NCBI GenBank assembly: GCA_902803625.1
Contig: CADCQV010000023.1
Location: 1 to 6,415 of the forward strand
Source: an uncultured Lachnospiraceae bacterium
GTDB taxonomy: Bacteria; Bacillota; Clostridia; Lachnospirales; Lachnospiraceae
Length of the DNA stretch: 6,415 nt
Direction: 5' to 3'
In this document: positions 1 to 6,324 of the stretch, piece by piece
How positions within the stretch are numbered: position 1 is the stretch's first letter
How the letters are laid out: each line of letters starts with the position of its first letter
Notes under the pieces: generated by a model
Told to the model about the DNA's origin: nothing
The model's input: only the letters and a program-made list of their open reading frames with translations
The model's database searches: none
Made by a program: the position numbers and the translations under genes

Positions 1-1782
1 CGGATTGGTCAGTACGAAGTCCGGCTCCGCGCCCCTGTCGATATCATAGAACGAACCGTTCTTCATGAAGGACAGCTGATGGGTACCGGAAAGACGGAAT
101 GCGGTCCCCCAGGCAGAGGATGCAGGCTCAACTATGCAGGCACCGCCGGCGGATGGTCTTCCAAGCAGTGTTACCACGCCCGATTCCTTGAACATGCAGG
201 GTACCAGATTTCCGCAGGAGAAGCTTACCGGCGAGATCAGGCAGTACAGATTTTTGTCCGAAACCGTATCCTTCTCATCAAACTGGCCGTCGCGGTTCGC
301 ATCACAGCGATATACAGAGGAACAGGTGGCGCCGGTCATGGTATCGCGCATTCCAATTGACGCTTCCCCTAGGAACCATGCCATGGTAAATGCAGCCGTA
401 TCCGAAACACCGCCTGTGTTATCACTTAAGTCAATGACTACATTCTCAATGGGACTGCCCTCGCGGGTAATCTGCGAATGAGCCTTTATTATAAGTCCAA
501 TGGTATCATTATCAGGAAAATCCATAGGATCCTCTACTTTATAAAAATCCTCAGCTTTAGCCATAGTAAGCGCAAAATCATCAAAAGTAATATAAGCCGT
601 ATTCCCAACTTCCTCATAACCGGGAATTCCATCGGAATAGTATTTAGCTCTGGTCTCCTCCATCCTTTTTTTAGTCTTACCAAGCCTCTCTCGTGACGGG
701 CTGGTGGCAGTATAATCGATCGGTCCGGTAAGATAGGAGAACCCCCGCCAAAGTGAATGAATATCGTCCATATAGTCTGTTATCAGGCGGTAGATCGCTT
801 TATCGGCATCCTCTGCACTGTTTCCCTTTAAGGCATCCTTAAAGCCGACCTCCTTAAAAAACTGATCAAAGCTTTCTATGTGATGATCATCCTTAAGACC
901 ATATACAGTATCGAGCAGCAGACAAAGCTCATTGTACCCGAATTCCGCCAAAGCCTCACTTCGCTCTCCGGTAGGAGCTGCATAGTATATATCGGGGAGA
1001 TCTGTTGCATTCTCGGTTACGATCACGCATTGACCGTTAAAGTAAATGCTTTCCAGCCATACAGGACTTGCGATAAGATCTGCAACAGTCTGAAGCGGGA
1101 TCAGATACTTCCCGTCCTGCTGTATGAGATCTATCCCGTAATCACCGAGGTTGATCTCCAACGCATCACCCAGACGTTCAAAGACGCCTGTATCCACCTT
1201 TTTCAAAAGAATGGGATTCCCCGATTCATCGTAGGTATTCATACCGATCAGATCAAGTACCGTGGACTGGCCGGGCTTCATGACAAACAGATTATAGTCC
1301 TGAAAACTGATGACATCCTTATCAAAATCCATCGTCATTGGCAGATCCACATCATAGCGGTCACTGGGTCTTGTATAGGTCACAACAGAACCATCCGCTG
1401 ACATTTTAAAATCAACAGGAAAACCCGGTTTTTCATATATTAACCGAAGCAGTGTCAGCCAGTCGTTTGCCTCGATATAAGGGAGATCCGCTACCCCATC
1501 CAGAAAATATAGAGTCTGCTCCTCGTTCATCTTTTTATCATCAAAGTATAACGGGAATGTCTTGACGGTGATCTTATGAGCCGGATCACTTGCAGTATTT
1601 CCGGTTTCGGCTGGTTCTGCAGATTCCGGCGCAACTGCCTCCTTTGTTTCCGCATTTTCTGTGGCTTTTTCTCCCGCCGGGGGAACCTCAGTAGCTGCGC
1701 CCGCTCCTGCTCTGGAGCTGCTACAAGCTGTCATACTCAGGATCATAGCCATCACTAAGATCAAAGAAACCAGCTTTTTCAT
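1..1782 (-). CDS. S41-family peptidase lipoprotein (C-terminus beyond window)
   Basis: I translated the minus strand from the ATG at 1782-1780; the frame stays open for 594 codons to the window edge, so the C-terminus is missing. Residues 4-19 are a hydrophobic signal peptide ending in a lipobox-like MTAC with Cys20, followed by an Ala/Glu/Pro-rich linker (about 21-68), so the protein should be a lipid-anchored extracellular protein. Residues about 208-256 (with YLIPLQTVADL) resemble the N-terminal strand-rich region common in clostridial S41 lipoproteins. The peptidase core shows DDIHS (339-343, probable catalytic His342), VVIDLSDNTGG (448-458), and SPVSFSCGN (517-525) with Ser522 as the likely nucleophile. 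A DANRDGQFDEKD segment (494-505) fits a calcium-binding EF-hand loop. The end, RGAEPDFVLTNP, matches the usual C-terminal part of the domain. Known for the family: serine endopeptidases related to C-terminal processing and tricorn-type proteases. Substrate is unknown. The start is supported by AAGGAGG 11 nt upstream. It is divergent from cotH. Confidence 0.9.
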   Translation of the reverse strand, partial: MKKLVSLILVMAMILSMTACSSSRAGAGAATEVPPAGEKATENAETKEAVAPESAEPAETGNTASDPAHKITVKTFPLYFDDKKMNEEQTLYFLDGVADLPYIEANDWLTLLRLIYEKPGFPVDFKMSADGSVVTYTRPSDRYDVDLPMTMDFDKDVISFQDYNLFVMKPGQSTVLDLIGMNTYDESGNPILLKKVDTGVFERLGDALEINLGDYGIDLIQQDGKYLIPLQTVADLIASPVWLESIYFNGQCVIVTENATDLPDIYYAAPTGERSEALAEFGYNELCLLLDTVYGLKDDHHIESFDQFFKEVGFKDALKGNSAEDADKAIYRLITDYMDDIHSLWRGFSYLTGPIDYTATSPSRERLGKTKKRMEETRAKYYSDGIPGYEEVGNTAYITFDDFALTMAKAEDFYKVEDPMDFPDNDTIGLIIKAHSQITREGSPIENVVIDLSDNTGGVSDTAAFTMAWFLGEASIGMRDTMTGATCSSVYRCDANRDGQFDEKDTVSDKNLYCLISPVSFSCGNLVPCMFKESGVVTLLGRPSAGGACIVEPASSAWGTAFRLSGTHQLSFMKNGSFYDIDRGAEPDFVLTNP

Positions 1783-1793
1783 ATAGTATGTAT

Positions 1794-1800
1794 CCTCCTT
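1794..1800 (-). promoter_or_regulatory. Ribosome binding site of the S41 peptidase
   Basis: The minus strand reads AAGGAGG, a full match to the anti-Shine-Dalgarno core, 11 nt before the ATG at 1782. The spacing is slightly long but no other start in this frame is better placed, and this start gives a complete lipoprotein signal peptide. Confidence 0.8.
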
Positions 1801-1815
1801 ATGTTTTTTACACAA

Positions 1816-1878
1816 CAAAACGGCATCCACCAATACCCTCATGCTCTTACTCAAGAGTTCCGATGAATGCCGTTATTG
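1816..1878 (-). promoter_or_regulatory. Structured leader hairpin upstream of the S41 peptidase
   Basis: In minus-strand RNA, 1878-1860 (CAAUAACGGCAUUCAUCGG) can pair with 1833-1816 (UUGGUGGAUGCCGUUUUG). This gives about 18 base pairs with one bulged U and several G-U pairs. The apical part contains a second hairpin, CUCUU-GAGU-AAGAG (1857-1844). Several pairs are G-U, which become A-C mismatches on the plus strand, so the structure suits leftward RNA, i.e. the peptidase 5' leader. The 3' arm runs into a T-rich stretch (TTTTGTTGTGT), which could make it an imperfect terminator or attenuator. It lies 16 nt upstream of the Shine-Dalgarno sequence. I do not recognise it as a known riboswitch class. 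Confidence 0.5.
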
Positions 1879-1918
1879 GCCTGTATATTAATGCATACCT
1901 TACCTGTCTGAAGATAGT

Positions 1919-1947
1919 CTCAAAATACATATTAAAATACGTGTCAA
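1919..1947 (-). promoter_or_regulatory. Possible promoter of the S41 peptidase (weak -10)
   Basis: The minus strand has a perfect -35 consensus TTGACA at 1947-1942. At 17-nt spacing the -10 hexamer would be TTTGAG, which is poor; TATTTT lies at only 14 nt. The location fits, since a transcript starting here would include the whole 1816-1878 hairpin. Either the promoter needs an activator or the real one is elsewhere in the AT-rich region. Confidence 0.3.
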
Positions 1948-2054
1948 GCCTATAATAGTAATTTTTATAATTCCTTCCGTTGCATTATAATTATATCACA
2001 GGAAACGTTATTTGGCTCTATGATTATATATACGGGACGGTCCTTTTGTCTTGT

Positions 2055-2082
2055 TTGAAAAGTCCTTCAAAATGACTATAAT
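2055..2082 (+). promoter_or_regulatory. Promoter of cotH (sigma-A type)
   Basis: TTGAAA (2055-2060, five of six consensus bases) is followed after 16 nt by a perfect TATAAT (2077-2082). Transcription would start near 2089, giving a leader of roughly 28 nt with the ribosome binding site. This looks like a vegetative promoter; it does not look like a sporulation-specific one, although sporulation sigma sites cannot be excluded by eye. Confidence 0.65.
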
Positions 2083-2103
2083 GTAACCATACTCTTTTGA
2101 AGG
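2064..2103. repeat. Perfect 9-bp inverted repeat bracketing the cotH -10 box
   Basis: CCTTCAAAA (2064-2072) and TTTTGAAGG (2095-2103) are exact reverse complements separated by 22 bp, with the TATAAT in between. A third related half-site, TTTGAA (2054-2059), overlaps the -35 box and forms a second inverted pair with TTCAAA (2066-2071). The arrangement is what an operator would look like. The right arm also reaches into the ribosome binding site, but a transcript starting near 2089 would contain only that arm, so a DNA-level role is more likely than an RNA hairpin. Confidence 0.45.
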
Positions 2104-2109
2104 GGGGAG
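2101..2109 (+). promoter_or_regulatory. Ribosome binding site of cotH
   Basis: AGGGGGGAG lies 7 nt before the ATG at 2117. It is purine-rich with an uninterrupted run of six G, a variant of AGGAGG, and fixes the start of the CotH protein at a methionine followed directly by its membrane segment. Confidence 0.7.
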
Positions 2110-2116
2110 TTCCGTC

Positions 2117-3823
2117 ATGATACGTTCCACGCGTATCAAAACCACACTGTTACTGGTCCTTTTTTTCCTTATCCTTTTGGGATCGATCTACTTTTACGAG
2201 TCCAAAGAGATCAGGGACGGCCTTTTTTCCGCTGTAAAAATAGTCGATATTTCGGGACACGGCATAGCGGAGACCGGCCTCTACTACGATCTTAATCATG
2301 ACTCCGATACCTGGTATGCTTTTCTTCCCTCCATGAAGGATAAGAAAAAACTCCGCATAACCTTTGAGGGCTGCGACCACATAGAGTTTGAGGATATAAA
2401 CGGTTACAGCATAAGCTTTGATGATTACGACAGCTTTTCCGGCCTGAACCCGTTTGAAACATATTATCTTAAATTTATCGACCGCCACGGGAATACCCTT
2501 ACCAAAGGGAAATTCATGTATCTTCAGTCGGAGGATATCGCGTCCCTATTTGTCAAAACCGACCCGAGAGGTCTTGAATACATAGAAAGCAGTAAAAAGC
2601 ACCGGGAAACCGGAGAGATCCTCCTTAAAAATGAGAACGGAGAAACGGATTATTCCGGAAGGCTCGAGATCATAAAGGGCCGGGGAAATACCTCCTGGAA
2701 TTATGAAAAAAAGCCCTACGCCCTTAAACTCGAAAAAAAAGCCCCACTTCTCGGAATGGGTGTATCCAAAAAATGGGCCCTTCTCGCGGGATATGCCGAC
2801 CGCTCGGCTGTACGTGACGTCCTGGTAAGGTATATCGCGGAAGAAATGAACATGAGGTTTGTTCCCGCCGTAAGATACGTTGACCTCTATATCAACGGGG
2901 AATACCGCGGTCTCTACCTTCTGGCGGAAAAGATCGAAGCCGCCGAAGACAAGCTTGATATCACCGATCTTCAGAGGAAGAACAGAAAGGCAAACCTGAA
3001 GCTGCCTAAAAATTATACGGCGGTTTCTGAAAATGCCGGCGGTCCCGGCGAACGCCACGGCTTCAGGATAACCAATCCCGATGACATAACGGGAGGATAT
3101 ATCATAGAGAAAAACTATATTGACAGATATACCCGCTTTTTAAGCCGTTTCAGGCTGAATAACGGAGAGAAATACTGTGTGAGGTCTCCGAAGTACGCAT
3201 CGATCGAGGAAGTCAATTATATAGCGGGGGTTATGCAGGAAATATCGGACAGGGCCGCAAACGGCGAAGATATCTCGGAACTTGCGGATCTAAAAAGCTT
3301 CGCGGACAAATACCTTCTTGAGGAATTCGTGGCAAATGAAGCTTCTGGTGCCACCAGCTCATACTTTTATAAGGACTCTGATAAAAAAGACCCCCATGTG
3401 TACGCAGGTCCCGTCTGGGACTATGATAAATGCCTAGGAAACGCGATGAACAGTGAAATAGACGACCCACGTCATTTAACATTCCTGACCGCCCATCCTT
3501 CGGCGACAAGGCTCTATTATGATCTTTACAATAAAAATGAAAACTACAGGGAGCTTGTCCGGACTGAGTATATCAATGTCTTAAGACCCGTGATACGGAA
3601 AATACTTGACGAGGACATCCTAGAGGAGCTGTCAGACATCCCCTCTTCCGATGAAATGTCACCGCTCCGCTGGCACGGGAACACAGAGGACATTAAAAAT
3701 GCTGCCGGAGAGGTCCACCAGTTCATGGAAGAGCGGCTTCAGTTTTTTGATGAGGTATTTGTTGAGGAAAAGGAGCTCCGCTTTGAAAAATCTCCAACAG
3801 GTGTTTTGTCAACCATCCCCTGA
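2117..3823 (+). CDS. CotH kinase family protein, membrane-anchored
   Basis: A 568-residue protein. Residues 8-26 (TTLLLVLFFLILLGSIYFY core) form one N-terminal hydrophobic segment without a lipobox, so it is a signal anchor with the rest outside the cell. Residues about 35-140 are a poorly conserved region of probable beta structure. The CotH domain follows: RGNTSWNYEKKPYALKL (189-205), KKWALLAGYADRSAVRD (218-234), VDLYINGEYRGLYLLAEKIE (255-274), GGYIIEKN (326-333) and GPVWDYDKCLGNA (431-443), where the Asp residues of WDYD correspond to the metal-binding site of the family. Known for the family: Bacillus CotH is an atypical protein kinase that phosphorylates spore coat proteins; many CotH proteins in non-sporulating or cellulolytic Clostridia have unknown targets. 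No coat protein gene is nearby, so a surface protein substrate is only a guess. The last 28 residues overlap the convergent kinase gene and the final dozen look non-native. Confidence 0.9.
   Translation: MIRSTRIKTTLLLVLFFLILLGSIYFYESKEIRDGLFSAVKIVDISGHGIAETGLYYDLNHDSDTWYAFLPSMKDKKKLRITFEGCDHIEFEDINGYSISFDDYDSFSGLNPFETYYLKFIDRHGNTLTKGKFMYLQSEDIASLFVKTDPRGLEYIESSKKHRETGEILLKNENGETDYSGRLEIIKGRGNTSWNYEKKPYALKLEKKAPLLGMGVSKKWALLAGYADRSAVRDVLVRYIAEEMNMRFVPAVRYVDLYINGEYRGLYLLAEKIEAAEDKLDITDLQRKNRKANLKLPKNYTAVSENAGGPGERHGFRITNPDDITGGYIIEKNYIDRYTRFLSRFRLNNGEKYCVRSPKYASIEEVNYIAGVMQEISDRAANGEDISELADLKSFADKYLLEEFVANEASGATSSYFYKDSDKKDPHVYAGPVWDYDKCLGNAMNSEIDDPRHLTFLTAHPSATRLYYDLYNKNENYRELVRTEYINVLRPVIRKILDEDILEELSDIPSSDEMSPLRWHGNTEDIKNAAGEVHQFMEERLQFFDEVFVEEKELRFEKSPTGVLSTIP
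3739..3823. other. 85-bp convergent overlap of cotH and kinase gene ends
   Basis: The cotH stop (TGA, 3821-3823) lies inside the kinase gene, and the kinase stop (TGA, 3741-3739) lies inside cotH. The overlap covers CotH residues 541-568 and kinase residues 618-645. The conserved domain of each protein ends at or before the overlap, so only tails are shared. I see no terminator hairpin here, so transcripts of the two genes probably run into each other as antisense RNA. Confidence 0.9.
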
Positions 3824-5676
3824 CGGATCACGAAAGAAAATTCAGACCCTTCACCGTACTCACTGTATACGTTCAGCCTGCTGTTCATCATGGAAAGAAG
3901 CCTTGAAGCTATGGACAGGCCGATCCATGTTCCCTCATTGCCGCTGTTGTCCTCTTCACCGACTCTGGTAAATGAGTCGAAGATCCTGTCCATATCCTCT
4001 TTTTTGATCCCCGTGCCCGTATCCTTGACCTTTACTGCCAGACTGACGTTTTTCCCTGTGATCCCGGCATTTGTCATTGAAAGGGTAATACTGCCCTTTT
4101 TCGTGTATTTTACCGCGTTTGTCAGAAGATTCATGATGATCTGGGTTATCCTTACATCATCGCCGTTCAATACTGACGGCAGGCTTCCGTCAATATCCGT
4201 ATAAAGCCTGATCCCCTTCTCCTTTGCCCTTTCCGATACGGAATTCACAAGATACTGGATCATGACCGCCAGTTCATAGTTCTTGGGGTTGATCTCCATC
4301 CTTCCGTCTTCCAGTCTGGAGAAATCAAGTATGCTGTTTATCATTGATAACAGTGTTGTCCCCGCCGCACGGATATCACGGCAGTGCTCACGGATAAATT
4401 CATCCTCCGTTTCACTGTATATCAGATCATTCATGCTCAGAATGGAATTGATCGGAGTCTTCAGCTCATGGGACATACCGGCCAGGAAAGCACTCTTTGA
4501 CCTGCTGGCGGCACCGGTCTTCTCTATCTGCTCCTTAAGGGAATGGGACATGGTCTGGAGGCTGCGGGACAGAACCCCCACCTCGTCTTTTCTCCCGGCA
4601 CTCATTTCCTCACTGAAATCCCCTTCGGCATAGTGCTCAGCAACGGCTGTCATCTTCTTTAACGGAGCTATGATGGTTCTGACAAGAATGAGACAGCTTA
4701 GGATCGCAGAAAAAAGGATTATGACCGCAACAAGAAGCTGCTGTTGCTGCAGGGTGTGCTGCGGCTGGCGTATCTCGTTTAATGGAGCGTATACCCCGAG
4801 GATCATACCGTTTCTGAGCTCCTTTAAGATAAGCTTCTGCTTTACCCCGTGAAGATCGGTGCAGATATTGACCGTATCCTCCCTGGTCTGCAGTATATCC
4901 CCGTAATAATTCTTTTCCCTTTCACTGAGTTTATCCCTGGACATTCCATCCGGATAATCCTCATGGTAGATAAGGTTGCCTTTTTTGTCCACGAGGAAAG
5001 CCCGTCCGCTCTCGTAAACCGACACCTTTGATACCGATTCCTTTAATAGATCCAGGCTGATATCCATGCCAAGTATCCCTACGGTGTATCCGTTATAAAA
5101 ATAAGGGATGATATAGGATATCATATCCACATCCATATTTGCGTTGTGGTAAGGATCCATCCAGATTGGCGAACCCTTTTTCACGGGAACATAGTACCAG
5201 CCCACATGCTCCAGATCGTCCTTATCATATAAGCTCATATCGGTGAGGATCGATGTGACCCAGGTATTGTCCTTTAGGCGTATGGTATACCAGAAACCGC
5301 TGGTAGGGCCGAAATCATCGGGATTATAGCGCAGATATACCGCCATGGCCCCTCTGGTATTCTCGGCTATGCTCTTTGCAAGACCGGAGATTTCGGTGGT
5401 ATAGCGGCTTTTTTCTCCCTTGTCATTAAGAAAATCAGGATGGATCTCCGTCCTTTTAACGGCATAATTATACATGGAAACCACTGACTGTTCGGTAGAC
5501 CTGAAATAATCGTCTATATCATTCACATAATAGTCTGCCGCTGACAGCAGTATCCTGTCAGAATCGTCATTAAGAATAGCGTTGGTCCTTATGGTGGAAA
5601 TCAATAGAAAGGCTGCCACCATAACCAACATAAGACCCGAGATCATTAAGATTATCTTTGTCTGTATAGATCTCAC
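3739..5676 (-). CDS. Cache-HAMP sensor histidine kinase
   Basis: A 645-residue membrane kinase. Membrane segment 1 is about residues 7-29 and segment 2 about 313-333; between them is an extracellular sensor resembling a double Cache domain, with GWYYVPV (159-165), WMDPYH (172-177) and YTVGILGMDISLDLL (197-211). A HAMP domain spans about 331-383. The HisKA helix carries the phospho-acceptor His403 in AGMSHELKTPIN. The ATPase domain has the N box (QIIMNLLTNAVKYT, Asn516 and Asn520), G1 (KDTGTGI, 551-557), F box (IFDSF, 565-569) and a G2 box reading GTWIGLSI (582-589), where the usual second Gly is Trp584. There is no receiver domain; the protein ends shortly after the ATPase domain with VDKTPVGDF and a Ser-rich tail. 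It starts with GTG, chosen because AGGAG lies 9 nt upstream. It is the second gene of an operon behind the HD-GYP gene. Ligand and partner regulator are unknown. Confidence 0.9.
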   Translation of the reverse strand: MRSIQTKIILMISGLMLVMVAAFLLISTIRTNAILNDDSDRILLSAADYYVNDIDDYFRSTEQSVVSMYNYAVKRTEIHPDFLNDKGEKSRYTTEISGLAKSIAENTRGAMAVYLRYNPDDFGPTSGFWYTIRLKDNTWVTSILTDMSLYDKDDLEHVGWYYVPVKKGSPIWMDPYHNANMDVDMISYIIPYFYNGYTVGILGMDISLDLLKESVSKVSVYESGRAFLVDKKGNLIYHEDYPDGMSRDKLSEREKNYYGDILQTREDTVNICTDLHGVKQKLILKELRNGMILGVYAPLNEIRQPQHTLQQQQLLVAVIILFSAILSCLILVRTIIAPLKKMTAVAEHYAEGDFSEEMSAGRKDEVGVLSRSLQTMSHSLKEQIEKTGAASRSKSAFLAGMSHELKTPINSILSMNDLIYSETEDEFIREHCRDIRAAGTTLLSMINSILDFSRLEDGRMEINPKNYELAVMIQYLVNSVSERAKEKGIRLYTDIDGSLPSVLNGDDVRITQIIMNLLTNAVKYTKKGSITLSMTNAGITGKNVSLAVKVKDTGTGIKKEDMDRIFDSFTRVGEEDNSGNEGTWIGLSIASRLLSMMNSRLNVYSEYGEGSEFSFVIRQGMVDKTPVGDFSKRSSFSSTNTSSKN

Positions 5677-5685
5677 GGGCTGTAA

Positions 5686-5690
5686 CTCCT
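5686..5690 (-). promoter_or_regulatory. Ribosome binding site of the histidine kinase, overlapping the upstream stop
   Basis: The minus strand reads TTAGGAG across the HD-GYP stop codon (TAG, 5691-5689), so AGGAG begins within that stop. It sits 9 nt before the GTG start at 5676. Only 12 nt separate the stop from the start, which points to translational coupling of the two genes and supports GTG as the true start. Confidence 0.75.
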
Positions 5691-6324
5691 AATTCTTTGA
5701 AGCCATCTGGAACTGCATGTGAACCCTGTTAAATATATCGACCAGCATCGGATCGAACTGCGTTCCCCTTCCCTCCTGAATGATATCGCAGGCATGACCG
5801 TGGCTCATGGGCTTCTTATAGGGTCTTTCGGAAACGAGTGCGTCATATACATCACAGAGTCCCACCATACGGGCAAGGATAGGAATATTCTCCCCGGCGA
5901 GTCCGTCCGGATAACCCCTTCCGTCCCAGCGCTCGTGATGGCTACGGCACATATGATACGTGTACATGACAAAATTGTTGTTGGGAAGGAGATAGGAGAA
6001 ATTCTGTATCGCTTCCGCCGCAAAAAGGGTATGGTTCTTCATGACCGTGAATTCCTCGTCGGTGTATTTCCCGACTTTGGAAAGCACCTCGTCCGGCACT
6101 CCTATCTTTCCCATGTCAAACAGCTGCGAACCGAGGATGATGATATTCTGGTCCTCGGGCTCGAGAAAGAATATCTTCTGAACTAGCATTTCCTGCATCA
6201 GTATCTGCATAAGCCGTCCAACCCTCATGGAATGAATGCCGGTAAAGCCGTCCTTCCTCGTTATAAGGCTGGTCATTATCCCCACGATAAACTGCTGCAT
6301 GTTCATCACACTCTGCATGGACAT
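5689..6324 (-). CDS. Stand-alone HD-GYP domain protein with degenerate HD motif
   Basis: A 211-residue soluble protein made almost only of an HD-GYP domain. Visible elements: GIHSMRVGRL (29-38, metal-ligand candidate His31), LFDMGKIGVPD (68-78) where the canonical His-Asp is Phe69-Asp70, KNHTLFAAEAI (96-106, His98), SHHERWDGRGYPDGL (128-142, His129-His130 and the GYP signature at 137-139) and LCDVYDALVSERPYK (156-170, Asp158). Known for the family: metal-dependent hydrolysis of cyclic di-GMP. Inference: losing the His of the HD dyad, and having Phe27 where trinuclear-site members carry Glu, may lower or abolish catalysis, so it may act as a binding protein instead. There is no sensory or receiver domain. 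The ATG at 6324 has no Shine-Dalgarno sequence, an in-frame TGA lies at 6336-6334, and later ATGs (6318, 6306, 6300) are no better, so the exact start is uncertain. It heads an operon with the histidine kinase. Confidence 0.85.
   Translation of the reverse strand: MSMQSVMNMQQFIVGIMTSLITRKDGFTGIHSMRVGRLMQILMQEMLVQKIFFLEPEDQNIIILGSQLFDMGKIGVPDEVLSKVGKYTDEEFTVMKNHTLFAAEAIQNFSYLLPNNNFVMYTYHMCRSHHERWDGRGYPDGLAGENIPILARMVGLCDVYDALVSERPYKKPMSHGHACDIIQEGRGTQFDPMLVDIFNRVHMQFQMASKN

Larger units (their letters stand above)
1783..2116. other. Divergent intergenic region between peptidase and cotH
   Basis: This 334-bp stretch contains no credible gene. It is AT-rich in the middle (about 1925-2030). Going left to right it holds the peptidase ribosome binding site, a long hairpin in the peptidase leader, a TTGACA -35-like hexamer pointing left, a run of AT-rich sequence including an unassigned TATAAT at 1986-1991, a small palindrome GGACGGTCC at 2035-2043, and the cotH promoter with its inverted repeat. 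Both flanking genes are transcribed away from it, so it should contain the promoters of both. Confidence 0.8.

Noticed and set aside
478..700. Locally AT-richer stretch within the peptidase gene as inserted DNA
   Set aside because: The reading frame and peptidase sequence run straight through, and no flanking repeats were seen; it looks like normal variation.
880..1401. Plus-strand open frame of 173 codons
   Set aside because: It lies antisense to the S41 peptidase gene, which has a signal peptide, family motifs and a ribosome binding site; this frame has no recognisable domain and no ribosome binding site.
1816..1878. The leader hairpin as a cyclic-di-GMP riboswitch, given the HD-GYP gene in the window
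   Set aside because: The conserved sequence blocks of the known cyclic-di-GMP-I riboswitch class are not visible, and the hairpin is too simple; proximity to an HD-GYP gene is not evidence.
1986..1991. TATAAT in the intergenic region
   Set aside because: No -35 hexamer at suitable spacing on the plus strand; the region is simply AT-rich, and the cotH promoter at 2055-2082 is much better.
2035..2043. Palindrome GGACGGTCC followed by TTTTG as a terminator or operator
   Set aside because: The stem is only 4 bp and no gene ends nearby on the plus strand, so a terminator makes no sense; it is too short to call an operator.
2546..3058. Minus-strand open frame of 170 codons
   Set aside because: It is antisense to the conserved CotH domain and shows no family motif of its own.
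5719..6186. Plus-strand open frame of 155 codons
   Set aside because: It is antisense to the HD-GYP domain, whose motifs are clear on the other strand.
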